Below, one piece after another: positions 1 to 11,610 of a DNA stretch of 64,000 nt (position 1 is the stretch's first letter; each line of letters begins with the position of its first letter). The notes under the pieces were generated by a model, which saw only the letters and a program-made list of their open reading frames with translations, was not told where the DNA came from and ran no database searches. This DNA comes from Tetrastigma voinierianum (lineage: Eukaryota > Streptophyta > Magnoliopsida > Vitales > Vitaceae). A program made the position numbers and the translations under genes. Location: NCBI GenBank assembly GCA_016808115.1, contig JAEQBH010005400.1, positions 62,001-126,000 of the forward strand, read 5' to 3'.

Positions 1-1077
1 TGCTCATTTGCGAGCCCGAGCCGACATGCACCCAATCTTATTTCTACTGAAACGGTTATCACTTGGATTCTTCAACGAAATTAAAAAGAAAGGTAGAGGC
101 ATTACGGATTTGCAATGCAATTGCAAATTACCTCTAACCTCTCTTTAGATCAGCTAGATTGCCGCCTCCCCGTATGCATGGCCAAAATGCTTCATCTATT
201 TATACTCTTTGAAATTATTTCCCCAGCGTAGGAACTAAAATTAGTGACGTGCATCTTCTATGGAAGTCTAAATCATTTCCACAAGGAGGTGGTTTCCTAG
301 GTGATCATAGGGATTATTCTCCAAAAGATGTGCGTTTAAAAGTAAAATCTGGGGGTTGTGGTTGATTGATTGAGTAACAGATTGAGTTGACTATTTCAAA
401 GAAAAAAGGTGAATGATAGGGTTCTTAGGTTTCCACTCACTATCGAGCAAGTAATACCCACCTCTTATTCACAATCTCATCTAGGAGCCATTGATGAATG
501 GTCTTCGATGGAAGGTTTTACGTTAAAAGCTCTTTTAAAACGAGGAACGATTGAGCGATGACAAACACTTGTTCAAATGATTCACTTGAACTCTTAGCTT
601 GCATTCACGTCGAAACCTGACGATGTCTTGAGGGTCTCATTCACACGTTGTGAAGATGCCAAACTAAGGTTTTATAAGATTTACACCTTTGCAAGTGCTT
701 AGCATGTTCAAATCTCGTTGAAATACAAAGAAATGAGGTTATTACCTTGTGAGGTGAGTTTCCACCATTAGAACCCCATCATGGAGTTTAGAATTCCATT
801 GAAGCTGAAAATCGATTCATATTTGATGAAACTACGCATAAATGAGACTTGAGAGATAGCACTTCAGTGCAGATTGGGATATCAAAGCATAAGTCCCGGT
901 AAGAGGAATCTAGGGTTTTATGAACCAAGCGAAGATTACACGTAGTGAAAGATTCAGAATCGAAGAAAAACTAAATACTACTCTACTCCATGAGCCTAGC
1001 AAAATGAGAGAAAACACTCCAGCTATCTAAAACCAAACCACAGAATCCAAAGAACATCTTCTCTACCCTTTCGTTTG

Positions 1078-1087
1078 GCTTAAATAC
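1078..1087 (-). promoter_or_regulatory. TATA box of the minus-strand LTR
   Basis: The minus strand reads GTATTTAAGC, a TATA-type core. It lies downstream (in the LTR's own direction) of the palindrome cluster and upstream of an AGAGAAGATG-type leader, as expected for the U3/R junction. Confidence 0.45.
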
Positions 1088-1178
1088 CCTTCTCTTAGTG
1101 ATCTCGAGAAGTGGTGGTGAAAGGCAGGCGTACCCTTGCAAGGTGGGATTACGCTCAAATCCGGCCAAAAATTACATG

Positions 1179-1338
1179 TGGTACGGTACGAGAGAAGTGT
1201 GGTATGTCGGTACCCAGGCTACGCAGTCTTTCTTTGCTTTAAGTCTGGAGTACAGTAAGTGTGGTACTGGTACCAAAAGGCTACTAGTGCTCTGCTGCTT
1301 TGGGGTACCGATACCATTGTATGTGGTATCGGTACCAC
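1179..1338. repeat. cluster of GGTACC/GGTATC palindromic motifs in U3
   Basis: Five related copies of a GGTAYCGRTACC-like motif occur here: about 1179-1190, 1201-1216, 1262-1274, 1304-1316 and 1324-1336. The last two are exact reverse complements over 13 bp with a 7-base loop. The cluster sits about 90-260 bp upstream of the LTR TATA box on the minus strand. Confidence 0.7.
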
Positions 1339-1639
1339 TGCCTCTGCAAATGCTCTCCCTCACCGTAGCACTTCCCGGGACTTCTCGACAGCGGTTGCCA
1401 TCAACAGCAATGATCTACATCCGTTCTCTAGACACGAACCCCTCTAAAAAGTGTGCACGGAACTCGAAAAACCTGCATAAGCACAAAAACATGAGAACGA
1501 TCAAAGGCGCACCTATTCTTACACAAAATGAGAGCAAAATATGAGCTGAGGGTATTAAAATCGATATAAATGTTGGCCTTTTATGTATTCAACACCGTGT
1601 ACTATCGGGAATTCCATCTTTGAGAGAGCCTTGTGTGAC

Positions 1640-1788
1640 TGATTCGTTTATGCCAAGTAGGTGTTCGGAATCAACAAAATTTATAACCTGGGTTCCTCTT
1701 CTTGTGTGTGAAAGCTATTTGTGATATAGTGGCTCGAGATTCGGAACCACGAGGATGGGTTTCTTTGTGAATGATTTGCGGTGGAGTT
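1640..1788 (-). mobile_element. left fragment of an interrupted Athila-like LTR
   Basis: This fragment starts TGATTCG and contains a GAATCAACAAAATTT block also present at 34370 and, slightly changed, at 28772. It is the 3' end (minus sense) of the LTR family used by the nested element at 28748-35762. The homology stops at 1788 and resumes at about 3367 with the next block of the same LTR (AGTTGAAATGG). The LTR was therefore split by the solo LTR 1789-3363. GAGTT is present on both sides (1784-1788 and 3367-3371), consistent with a target duplication, although three extra bases precede the right copy. Confidence 0.55.
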
Positions 1789-3363
1789 TGATTACGTTAC
1801 ACAGTAGGTTGGCGGAATCAAGAATTTATATCATGGTTTCCTCCTGCTTAGTAGTCTAATTTCTTTATGATATAAGCGGTCTAGAAGATTGAACATGGGA
1901 TGGGTTTTCATACTTAAAATGATTTGCATAAGTGTAGAAAGGTGAAGCTTTCTATTTGGATTTTTAGTTTGTTTCAAAAGCGGTGTGAGTGGTTGGCTGA
2001 ATAACGTAAAGATAAAGTGATGTGTGAAGGTAACTTTGAGATTTGGGTCCACTAACGATAACATAGAACTAAACAGTGTCCTCGGGTTTATCCTCATGAT
2101 ATGATAGCGACTATGGTCAGTAATATGGATCTTTTGTTAACTAGCAAACTAACCACAGAATCACTCCATATTTGAGGTCAACACAGGAGTGGCTGTCCGT
2201 CTGACCTTTAGTTTAAAACCACAACATTCGACATCATTATTAGCTCGTGAGACCATCTAAAACCACGATTGCATCTGCGATAAGTATACTGCTGTATCTA
2301 GCGTGGTAAGTATTGACCAAATTAATGACAGTAAATGATATTCAGCCCTAGTTTGAAGATGGGAGCCATAATCTACGATTACTCAGCAGCATTCTGACAC
2401 ATGAGGACAACTGGCCTTATGACAGGCGCGCCCTCTTTAGAGAAAGAGCATGACATCCTCTTGAGTTGTCATCCTCGAGAGGTTGTTTGGGCAGCCCTAG
2501 AAAATGTCTGAGAGAAAGGAGAAAGAGAAAAGCAAAAACCCTAGCGAGCTAGGAGAATCTTTGCATAAGGCTGAAAATTTGTGCAGATTGCTTCTAATTC
2601 TTTCTTTTCTTAGGATTCTGAAACTATAGAGGGGTTATATAGGCCACCCATTATGTGAAACTACAATAAAGCCTAACATTTTGGCTAAAATAAGGGACAA
2701 GGTAATACACAGAAAATGAAATTGGTTTGCATTATTACGAAGGATGTGAGCGGACAATTTATTAGAGACGGGCTGATTTATTTGGCGGCGAAATTGTTAG
2801 TGCTTGAGAATTTCGCCTAGGTAGCGGTACTGAATAAATGATGGAAGAATTTATGCAGGCATACCTTGATTTCGCTAGCTAACAAAATTCGCTAACAGTG
2901 AAATTCACAGGTGATAAGCGGCTGAATTACATTGAGAACCGGTGGTTAAGCGAAATTTTGGGTCTGTGGCTACAATTAAACTAGGATTAAATTTTTCGCT
3001 ATGTTCTTGTTCTAAATCCAGTGAAGTACATGCAATCATAGTGAAATTCTAATTCTTGTCTCACTTGCACGCAACTCTGCTCTATCTCTTTGCTGACTTT
3101 TATCCTTTGCCCTTCATTCTTTCTTTGATTTTTTGGTATGTTTGATAGGTACGATGGATGGAGTTCAATCTTCATGGTTTATGTCTCGATATTGAACTCT
3201 CGAAATGCAGCGAAAACTGCTGAGAACAACCAATAACCTCTAGCGACATAAGTGATGCTAAGAAGACTTGAACACTTCAATTGGCATAATTGGCATGATT
3301 AGTCTTAAAAGCTTGAAGCCTATACGATATAGGAACGAAATAGCACTTTTTGGGTACTAATCA
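1789..3363 (-). mobile_element. solo LTR of the Athila-like family, nested in a sister LTR
   Basis: The segment runs from TGATTACG to GGGTACTAATCA. It matches the LTR pair at 28748-30199 and 34338-35762 in block order: TGGTTTCCTCC-type start, TTGAGTTGTCATCCTC at 2462, a run of GCGAAATT motifs around 2790-3000, and terminal TAGCACTTTTTGGGTACTAATCA. No polypurine tract or primer-binding site flanks it. Both flanks are instead parts of one sister LTR, so it is a solo LTR left by LTR-LTR recombination. Confidence 0.6.
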
Positions 3364-3366
3364 AGA

Positions 3367-4480
3367 GAGTTGAAATGGTGGTCAATTTGGATTTTGAGTT
3401 TAGGTAAAAAGCAGGGGGAGTTGATGGTTGCAAACTAAAAATAAAATGAAAAAAATAAGAAAAAGAACTCCTTGAAGCATTATGCTCTTGGTTTTTAGGT
3501 CTAGGCAAGCGAGAGGTCCCAGAGAGTTCATTTCCTCGCGTTGGGGAGATGACATGATATCACAGGCGGATCTATTAACTTTAAAAATAAATACAATGTT
3601 TTCCTTTTGATGAAAGCATTTATTTAGCATTTATAGTTCTCAGATAAAAATGCGTATCACCTTAACCCCATCCTACAATGATTCGTAAAGGGCAACTGTG
3701 AATGTGGGTAAGATCTAATAATAAGCATCTTTGAACCACAAGGTGCAAGTATTGATCAAAGAGGATGCATCTACGGTGAAAATATAACCTTAGCCTATGG
3801 AGTGGCTAAGTAAGGGAAACTAATGGATATCAGTCAATAATAAAGCTAAGAATACGTGAACCTAAAATCTTGCATGTATTTGGCCAAAAGAAATTACATC
3901 AAAAAAGCTTTAAACACAGGTTGCAAATTTAGGAACCAAAATGTGAAACTCTTCACGTGAAAAATAAGGAACCAAAAGTTTACCTTAAAGCTGAATTACC
4001 AGGTATTTTCCTCTTCCAAGGAGGAGAGAGGTGCAGCAAACCATCCTCTGAGTTGTCATCCTCGGAAGGAGTGTTTGTAATAGAAAGAAAATGAAGAAAA
4101 TGGGAAAAGGAAGTTGCGGGGCTCAGCCTCTGTGCAGATGAGATAGTTGATGCCAAATTTGTGCAGGAGAGGCGATGTATATAAGGTGCTCAGTGTATAT
4201 GAAGTACAAAAACTAAAACCAAGCTATTACAGGGATAATATCGGAAGAAACCAAGAGTCTGTAGCAAAAAGACAAATGTAGTGAAATGCGAGGCAGGGGG
4301 TTCTGCAGGGATGAAAATTTTGCCTCTTTTGGCCTTTGTTCCTCTTGATGGCTTTCTTGACCCATTGCTTCCTCTTGCTACTATTCATTTTCTTCTTTAA
4401 CGATATTCTTCATTCATTAACGAAGTGATGAAAACCATATGAGGTGGTAAATCAAGCGACTTTGTTATGATTGGATTGAC
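3367..4480 (-). mobile_element. right fragment of the interrupted Athila-like LTR
   Basis: It resumes the family LTR at the AGTTGAAATGG block (compare 34478). It keeps the GATGGTTGCAAACT block, the ATAAGCATC...GAACCACAA block and the GAGTTGTCATCCTCGG block near 4050. The expected terminus GGGCACTAATCA is not found, and similarity fades near 4480, where gag-pol of a plus-strand element begins, so the end is truncated. Confidence 0.5.
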
Positions 4481-4639
4481 CGCATGACTGATTTGGCTTC
4501 AAATTCTGCCAAAACTACAAAAAAACAGCCATAGAATCGTCGGAAGTCTGATAGGGACCCGAACATGTCAATTGGGTTATAACAATTAGTACCTGGCGCA
4601 ACCACATTAAAAATGAGGTTGAAAGCCTTTTTGGGCATT

Positions 4640-5000
4640 AATGATGACACGGGAGCGGTGTTAATCTCGTACCCTTATCCATATTGAACAGCGAGGATTA
4701 GGTGAAGCTCGATATCTACAGTCCCTCCAGTTAGTGGTTAAGTCATTAAAGCATCGAAGGGAGAGGTGATAAGCGATTTTAGTAAGGTAAATGAGTTAAA
4801 TCTTCCAGACGGATTTCCTTTATCAGGATATGGAGAAATAAAAATACCCATAATGTGGGTGAGCCATTCCTCATGACTAGTAGGGTGTGATTGATGTGGG
4901 GAGAGTTTGAGTTGAGGAAGTGCGAGGATGACGAGGTCGAGTTCAATGTGTTTGAAGGCTGTGGAGACACTGGTAGAAGTGATATGCATGCAGTAAGCCG
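4640..5000 (+). pseudogene. Athila-like retropepsin (pol protease), degenerate
   Basis: Aspartic protease of a Ty3/gypsy polyprotein. The catalytic triplet is seen as D-T-G-A at 4646-4657. It is followed in shifted frames by remnants of the N-L-M-P block and of the flap/dimer region (D-M-E-K, then P-F-L, then L-I-D-V). A closing E-V-E-F-N-V-F-like block lies at about 4935-4960. The intact family domain is about 100 residues; here it is broken by several stops and frame changes and cannot be functional. It lies directly upstream of the RT remnant in the usual gypsy order. The gag that should precede it is missing, replaced by the LTR fragment ending near 4480. Confidence 0.65.
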
Positions 5001-5169
5001 TGGAGGCTATGGTGTCATGGCTGGTCTCATTAACCCTTTAGAGGCTGGCACGGGTATAGGTGATTGAGAAAAATTGGGAGAAGAGTAGAAGAGTATGTAA
5101 AAATGGGATGGACTCCTTTGAACCTAATATAAGGAAATGCTATGAACCTCTAGGTGAGAATACTCGACG

Positions 5170-6500
5170 TTAGTAAGTCCTTTGAACAACCCATAAGATG
5201 GAGCAAAAGCTACTATGTTGAGGTATGCTTATCTTGAGAATGCCTCCACCTTACCGATGTCTATTTAGCGATCTTAAGCTGCCTTGAAGAAGATAAGCTA
5301 TTGAGAGTACTCGGGGATCATAGAATGCACTTGGTTGATCTGGTTGATTTAAATGGATTAAGCCCCTACATGTACCTTTCGAATTCTCTTGAAGATGGTG
5401 CCAGCCTTGGTGGAAGCATAGAGAGGCCCGAATCGACCGTGAAAGAAGTAGTTGTGGGAAGTACTAAAGTGGTTGGATCTTAGGGTTATATATCACATTC
5501 TGACGGTGTATGGGTGAGTGAGTCTGAGTAGTGCTTAAGGGAAGGTCGCGATGATAAAGACAATAGATAATAAACAACCTTCTAGAATAGTCACGAGTTG
5601 GAGATTGCATCGACCTACAGGAAATTGAATAATTTAGTAAGACCATTTCCCACCTCTTTGTTTACCAGGATCAGGATGTGGATCAGTTTGTGAGACATGT
5701 GAATCTCTTCAGCCTTTGGATGAATTAATCAAAATTCTGATCAATCCTTTCTCTTCTGAAAGGATGGGGAGAAGGCGACATTCACATGCCATATGGTATT
5801 AGCATTGAGTGGATATACTTGTTGTGCAGCGCTTTACCAGGCACATTGAACCAACATGATGGTCATGTTCTGTATATGGTTTGAAAAGATGATAGAGGTG
5901 TTTATAGATGACTTTTTTCGATGGGAAACTCTTGACAATTGTCTCGAAAGCTTTGAATGACCATTTGATTAGTGAGAAATAAATCTTGTGCTAATTAGAG
6001 AAGTGCCATTTTATAGTGAGGGGGCATAAATGCCCAGGCACCGGATTCATGAGCGAATTGAAATAAGCAAAATCGAAGCGAAAACTACCTCCTCAAGTAT
6101 TAGTAAGGGCATAAGCTTTCTAGGTTAGAAGTTTCTATAGGCGGTTCGTAAGATTTTCTCAGGATTGCAAAACCACGTCTAAGTTTAGTGGATTAAAAGG
6201 GACCTGCCATTTGATTTTGATGAAGCCGTGTGTGCGAAGCATTCTCAATTAAGAAGATAGATTAGTATCCGACCTATAGTAGTAACATGATTAGGACCTT
6301 CATTGAGCTAATGTGTTTAATGTATGGTGACTATAATCAGAAACTAATGTTGGGATGAAAAGAAGGATATTTCAGTCTCTATCTTTAATATGGACTTTAC
6401 AGATGATGCTGACCTGAACTATACTACGAGAACTTTTAGCCATTATTTTTTACCTTGGTATTTGGGTCCTGTTGATTGGCAACTAAGGTAATAGTCACTG
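5170..6500 (+). pseudogene. Athila-like reverse transcriptase / RNase H, degenerate
   Basis: The N-terminal RT linker is clear in the 5301-5483 reading frame (LLRVL..H, then G-L-S-P, then L-E-D-G-A, then E-V-V..L-K). Later blocks are scattered over three frames. They include T-F-T-C-P near 5780 and the polymerase active-site motif F-I-D-D-F at 5901-5915, with both catalytic aspartates kept. E-K-C-H-F and G-H-K follow near 6003-6035, then L-P-P and F-Y-R-R-F near 6085-6150. These blocks are characteristic of plant Athila elements (Ty3/gypsy). RNase H beyond about 6290 is too decayed to place residues. Numerous stops make this a pseudogene. An alternative gypsy lineage is possible, but the integrase downstream also fits Athila. 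Confidence 0.75.
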
Positions 6501-6839
6501 TGACCTCAATATAAATACTAATAGCTAAAAGGAATGGCGAGATGTCTGATTCATTACTCCTATTGCAAAATTTGAAATAGAGTAAAAAACAAAGAAGGAG
6601 CAGGAAAACTAATTAGCGTACCATCTACAAAGGTTAAAAGGGCACAGAGATGAAAGGGTATAAGTTAATGTGAATTTCAGGAATGGCTCTTAGTAATTGA
6701 GGGCACAAAGCGAAACTCATGGTTCGCAGGCTAACTGAACTATTAAGTGGCCAAAGTGATCTCAGAGTTTAATACCAAACGAAGGTTCTTTGCCTTTGAT
6801 TAAAAACGATACATTGGAAGAACTATTCTATATAAGCAT

Positions 6840-7920
6840 TAATGTGGAGTAAGTATTACAGTGTATATTAGAAAGATAAATGGTGTAATGCAGATCATTG
6901 CCACACTCTGCCATGTGAGAACATTTTGGAAACCAAGGAACCGCAGTGGGAGTGTATTCGGGTTTCCTCTTGGCACAGCTTGTTGAAGATCTTCTTTGTT
7001 GTATCTACACTGTGATAAATGCAAAGAAATTCAGGAGCATTTACAGGATGAACCACCCATGAAAATCTGAGGTTGAGTTATTTGATTTGTGGGGGATGGA
7101 TTTTATGAGCGCATTTCCCACCTCAGTCATTCACTTGTATATCCTTCTTGCAGTGGACTATGTCTGCAAATAGTGCAGAAGCAATATGACATACTAATAA
7201 ACATGGTGATAACTAGTTCTTGGTACGTATTTTACGGTTGACACCCATATTCTTGATCATAGATGGAGGTACTCTGTTTACATGTATCATGTTGTGATTT
7301 GATAAGGTCACGCAATACAGGTGTGTGGCATAGCATCGCTCGCGTACCACCCTTGAAAATGGACAAGCGGTGTGTAGGTAGATAAGTTCATTATGGAGAA
7401 AAGCTTGATCCCAGCAGTTGAGAAGGACTAGTGAAGAAATACAGAGGATGCACTGCAGGCCTGGACATTTAAAACCTCATTGGGTATGTGCCCATTCCAA
7501 CTAGTTGCTGGAAAGCATATAAGCCACCAGAGTGAATTAGACATAGGCTTTATTGGGCGACTTCGGATCTTGAGACATGGACGGTAAAGTGGCGAAGAGA
7601 GGCGAATGCTCGAACAGTGGGTGGATGGAATTTATGTGAGGCGTACGAGAATGCTCAAATATATAAGGAAAAGACAAAATCTTGGCATGACAAACATATC
7701 ATAAGGAAAGAGAGTTGAGCGGTCTGACGGGTCTCTTGTTGATTCAGGCTCGAACTTTTCGGGGAAATTAAAGTCATGGTGGTCGGGACCATTTACTGTG
7801 ACCTAGGTTTTCCATGGAGTGGAAATTATGCCGAGGAAATGAACATTCAAAGTTAACACAACCAGTTGAAGCCATACGCCCGGCGAATCCATGCGAATAA
7901 GCAGGCTATTAGCTCATACA
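6840..7920 (+). pseudogene. Athila-like integrase, degenerate
   Basis: Integrase inserts the reverse-transcribed element into host DNA. The zinc-finger end C-D-K-C is at 7011-7022. The catalytic core begins with L-F-D-L-W-G-M-D-F at about 7078-7104; the aspartate at 7099-7101 corresponds to the first catalytic Asp. A-V-D-Y-V follows near 7150. A-Y-H-P-type sequence is near 7345 and the Q-L-V-x-G-K-x-x-H block near 7500-7520. The C-terminal part keeps Y-E-N-A-x-I-Y-K-E-K-T-K (7646-7680), W-H-D-K-H-I and W-S-G-P-F. The order and wording match Athila pol. Stops and frameshifts are frequent. It ends about 300 bp before the palindrome array. Confidence 0.75.
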
Positions 7921-7929
7921 GTAGTGCGT

Positions 7930-8245
7930 AGGGAGTCAGGCGGATCCCGGAACCTCGGGATTATTGAGATGCAGGGCAGTCGAGCTAACGACATTAAATA
8001 AAGCACTCTTAGGGAGAGCAGCAATCTTTTGATATCCTTCTTTTAATGAATAGTTTTTATTTGTTTTAGTTTTGGCATATTTTTCTATCTCTTTCGATGT
8101 CTGGATTTTCTTTGATTAATACATTTTGGACGAGATAGCGATGGACGGAGGGATGGCTGACGGCTCATTCAAGAGTCTTGAAGGTTCAGAACGTGGGGCT
8201 TCTCACACTGTAACTTTGAGAATTTGTAATGCATACCTCTCTCTC
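7930..8245 (+). other. post-pol spacer of the Athila-like element
   Basis: The only notable points are an ATTAAATAAAG block near 7993, which may be a polyadenylation-type signal, and T-rich sequence at 8040-8130. A 93-codon open frame at 8126-8407 runs into the palindrome array and has no recognisable domain. Confidence 0.4.
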
Positions 8246-8625
8246 ACGTCGCAACGTTGGCTCTCAAAGTCGCGACGTTGTCACATCGTGACGTCTCCAC
8301 ATCGCAACGTTGAAGGAACCCTGAAAATCAAGCCTCTGGCATGTCGCGACGTTGGGTCTCAACGTCATGACGTTGGCTATCCTTATTTTGGACTACCTCG
8401 CGTCTGAGCATTAAGCCCAACATGTGGCGATATTCAGCACCACTCTGGAGCGTCTAGCGTTGGATTTCAATGTCGTGACGTTGGCTTTATAGACCCCCTT
8501 GGCACGTCGCAACTTTGGATCTCAACGTCACGATGTTGTGATCTCACCCTTTTAGAACGTCGCAACGTTGGCAAATAAACCCTCGAGAACGTCGCGACGT
8601 TGAGCCCGAATGTGGCGACGTTGCC
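8246..8625. repeat. array of AACGTCGCGACGTT-type palindromes
   Basis: About twelve copies of a self-complementary motif of consensus AACGTCGCGACGTTGG occur at irregular 15-60 bp spacing. Perfect 14-bp palindromes lie at 8361-8374 (AACGTCATGACGTT) and 8588-8601 (AACGTCGCGACGTT). Other copies vary mainly at the central CGCG (CGCA, CGTG, CACG), the changes expected from deamination of methylated CpG. The array lies between integrase and the env-position ORF. A related motif occurs in the LTR at 11925-11938. Confidence 0.8.
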
Positions 8626-9140
8626 TCTGTTTTATGAACATAACTCCTCACTCTTCTTCCCCACGTGGACCCTAAGTTAGAGCTCTCCAGACCCTCCATT
8701 TTTTGCAGAGTCCCAACTGCCCATCTAAGCTTGTCCTCACCAGCCCTAGGACACTCTCACCTGCCCTAAGACCATCCTTAATGCCTCCGTCCCCCATTTG
8801 CCTACATTGCTAGGTGCCCTAATCCAGGTTTGTGTACGGGTCCGAGGAGGCTCAGAGCCATTATCGAGTGAGCCGGTTGTTGCTCTTTGGGTTTTGTAAG
8901 GTTAGAAAGGGACCTTAGGAGTGCTTAGAGCTATTGGAAGTCATCAAGTAGAATCACAAAGCCCTCAGTCCCATTGTGCACACTAGGTGTTCGATCAATT
9001 GCCTAAGTGAGCTTGGGGTGGCTTCATTTGAGCCATTCGGTTCCACTGCCTCCCCTGGTGGTTAGGAGGTTGAGAGACCACGTATAGTTAAGGCACCCTT
9101 TGGCCACCATCTCAGCTAGTGACCATGCACGCACTACAAT

Positions 9141-10410
9141 GTGAGTAGCGACAAGATGTTTGCGAGAGGAGTCGGGCTAATTGAAGAGCCATACGTAGTT
9201 ACGACCATGACAAGTTTATCAATAAGAGTGCGGCCCAGAGGTTCGGCCTCATCTCCAAAAATAGGTAATTTATTAAGGAGAAGGGGTTTCACTACCCCGA
9301 GGATTTCTTTCGTAAGACAATTGCGAACAAGGGGTAGGGCCAACGTAGCCGACCCCCTACCGGCTACACGTGGTAGTGCGAGAATTCTACACCAATCTTT
9401 CCACTTGAATAAAAGGTTAGGGTCAAGTGGGATTTGGGTTGACAAATGCGAGTCCATAAACAAATTCTACAATTTGGAGCCTGTGGACGCTAGGGCGTTT
9501 GATAGCCTCTATGCGGCCTCGAACTACCCCGAGATCCTTAGGGTATTGACAAATGGGAAAGGGGAGTGGAAAATGAATAGTGAGGGGCATGCTATAAATT
9601 TCAAGGCCAAACACCTAGCTTATATCCCAAAGGTTTGGCACCACTTCATCACTGCTGCTCTTATCGTTACTAATGCAGGAGGTGACGGTCGAGACGAGAA
9701 GCATCTGGTGCATCCTTGAGGACATCCTTCGATGTAGGTGGATTTTATAGAGGATGCGATCCTCTATAACAAAGGCTCACAAGAATGAATTTAGGACACC
9801 AGTTCCTAATTTTGGCTATCTGAAAATAATTAGGGTCCCACAGAGGACAAGGCATGGATACTTTATCAAAACTATATTGTCAAGAAGGACAAACTTGGTG
9901 TCCCACCTTGAAGGGGTTCTGACTCGGGCGTGAGCCCTCAGATGAGGATGATCTTGAAAGTGTATCGATCCCAATTTTGGGCTCAATGGAGCCCAGGGTG
10001 ACGTTGAACAAACCCATCTATCTTGCTGCGGACCTCCACCGTTCCCCACACCTGACCATCTGAGGAATGATGCGCGAGTCCATCCCATATCACGGGGACT
10101 CGGTCAACAAACCTCCGCACTCATTTGAGGCCTGCGGGATGAACCGAAACTGAAGTCCTCAGCCAACCGGATGTAGAGGCCCTGCGTGAACATGTGCCAT
10201 CTTAGCCAGCAGCCATCCACCATATGTCAATGATCCTGTCAGACCACGGCCGCCTGACTCCTTGCCTTCCACCGAGCCCCACCTCGGCGCCCGTGATCTG
10301 GCCGTCACGGGAAGTTTCCTGCACCCTCTCTTGTTCTTTCTTGACCAATGGGACACGCTCCCTTGTTTGTTTTAGGAAGAGGGAGGTGGCATGGGTGATC
10401 AGGTTGTAAT
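9141..10410 (+). pseudogene. env-position ORF, plant putative transposon-protein domain
   Basis: The open frame 9141-9719 (192 codons) contains S-I-N-K-F-Y-N-L followed by a G-E-W..F-K-A-K-H-L-A-Y-I-P-K-V-W-H-H-F block and L-I-V-T-N. This is the pattern of the plant putative-transposon-protein domain that sits downstream of pol in Athila-type elements. A continuation in another frame (I-E-D-A-I-L-Y-N near 9745-9770) shows a frameshift just after the stop at 9717. Sequence compatible with further decayed coding runs to about 10400. The function of these ORFs is not established; an envelope-like role has been proposed for Athila. The first ~100 codons are Arg/Ser-rich with no recognisable motif, and the true start may be lost. 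Confidence 0.6.
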
Positions 10411-11610
10411 TGTGTTGGTTTTATTTATGTTGAAGCTTAGTTTGTGTTTTTATGTTTTTTTAATTTATGTTCTAGGTTATTCTTTGTTTTCTATTCTATT
10501 ATATGTCGCTTCTTTTGTAGTTATATATGTAAATCTGTTTTGATTTGTATGATGTTATTTTAGAGTTTGTACATTTATTTGTCTATAGTAGATGATTTTT
10601 TTCTGTTTTCATTTACTAGGGGTTCCTTGTTTTAGTATTTTGGTTTTTAGGATTGTTTACAGTGATTGTGTGTGATGCCATGAATGCTAATGGGGATCTT
10701 TGACCTTCGACTCTTTATGGACAAACCTATTCTGTCGAAAGGATCATCATATAGGTTGAGATGCTGAATTTCATGGATAGGTAGGAAAGTAGTGAATGAC
10801 CTCGGGGGTATTCAAGAAACCAATTCTCAACGAGTCTATCGCACCCATACAGTGATCTACAGGATGAGATGGCCTTACTAAGTTGATAAACCTTGGGTTT
10901 TAAATGCGAAGTGATGGGACACCCTAGAAAAAGGAGGATTGCCATAGAGCCCCAATTAAAAAATAAATAAAATTTATGAATAGAGGAATAAATTGGAAGC
11001 TTAAATCGGAATCTTTGGGCACAATCGAAGGGACTTCAAGCCTAATACCACGAAACCAATGGTAGAGTAAGTGACTTTTTTTTCATGCAGTTACATGGGA
11101 TGAGGATGGAGTTTCCCGTAACAGGGCCCTTAGGTTTAAGTTAGGTGTTCGAGGGAATTGAATGCGGTGCCCTTAACGGCCGGTGTGAGTCATATGAATC
11201 CACAGCTATAAGGAACACTTTCGGCTTCAACTTACGGGCACTAGTTTTTCTTTCATGAGTAGGTAGGGTTGTTGAATAAAAGGAGGTGCGTTCTTATGTG
11301 TGGTTAGATTTACTTCCCGAATGGGTGAGTGAACTCCAAGTTTAGGGGTGCGTATGAGTTATCTTTGGAGATCACGTATCGGTACATAGGCTTTTGGAAA
11401 GACTGTGAAAACTGAGGTTGAGTCATGGTCCAATTGACAGTGTTCGGTTGAATTCTTTTGATCGAGCGACCTTATGGACCCTCGCATTTGAATCAAAGCT
11501 GAGGGTTGTGAGTCGGTCCATTTTGATCCTTCTTCGTGACATGCATCCACAATGTGGCGTTAGTTAGTATGTTAATTTGTTGTGTCAGTTTAAATTCGGT
11601 TTCTTGCTTA
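10411..11610 (+). other. 3' noncoding region of the Athila-like element
   Basis: A T-rich stretch at 10420-10680, typical after the env-position ORF in Athila-like elements, is followed by about 900 bp of mixed sequence without an open frame of interest. It leads directly into the polypurine tract at 11611-11640. Confidence 0.5.

Larger units (their letters stand above)
1..1563 (-). mobile_element. LTR of an Athila/Ogre-like gypsy element, cut by window edge
   Basis: Read on the minus strand this has the organisation of a long plant gypsy LTR. It opens near 1563 with a TATTTTGCTCTCATTTTGTG-type start, followed by a short TGTGCTTATGCAGG-like block. A cluster of GGTACC/GGTATC motifs lies in U3. 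A TATTTAA box follows at about 1082, then a purine-rich leader and a long U5. No primer-binding site is visible before the left window edge, so internal sequence, if any, is outside. The identification rests on LTR style rather than on an adjacent coding region. The exact right boundary is uncertain because no clear TG terminus or polypurine tract is seen there. Confidence 0.5.

Noticed and set aside
8246..8625. Regular palindromes resembling a CRISPR array
   Set aside because: Spacing is irregular, units are self-complementary 14-mers without a fixed longer repeat, there are no cas genes, and the window is plant nuclear DNA.
9134..9463. 109-codon minus-strand frame
   Set aside because: It is the complement of the env-position ORF, which carries the recognisable domain on the plus strand.
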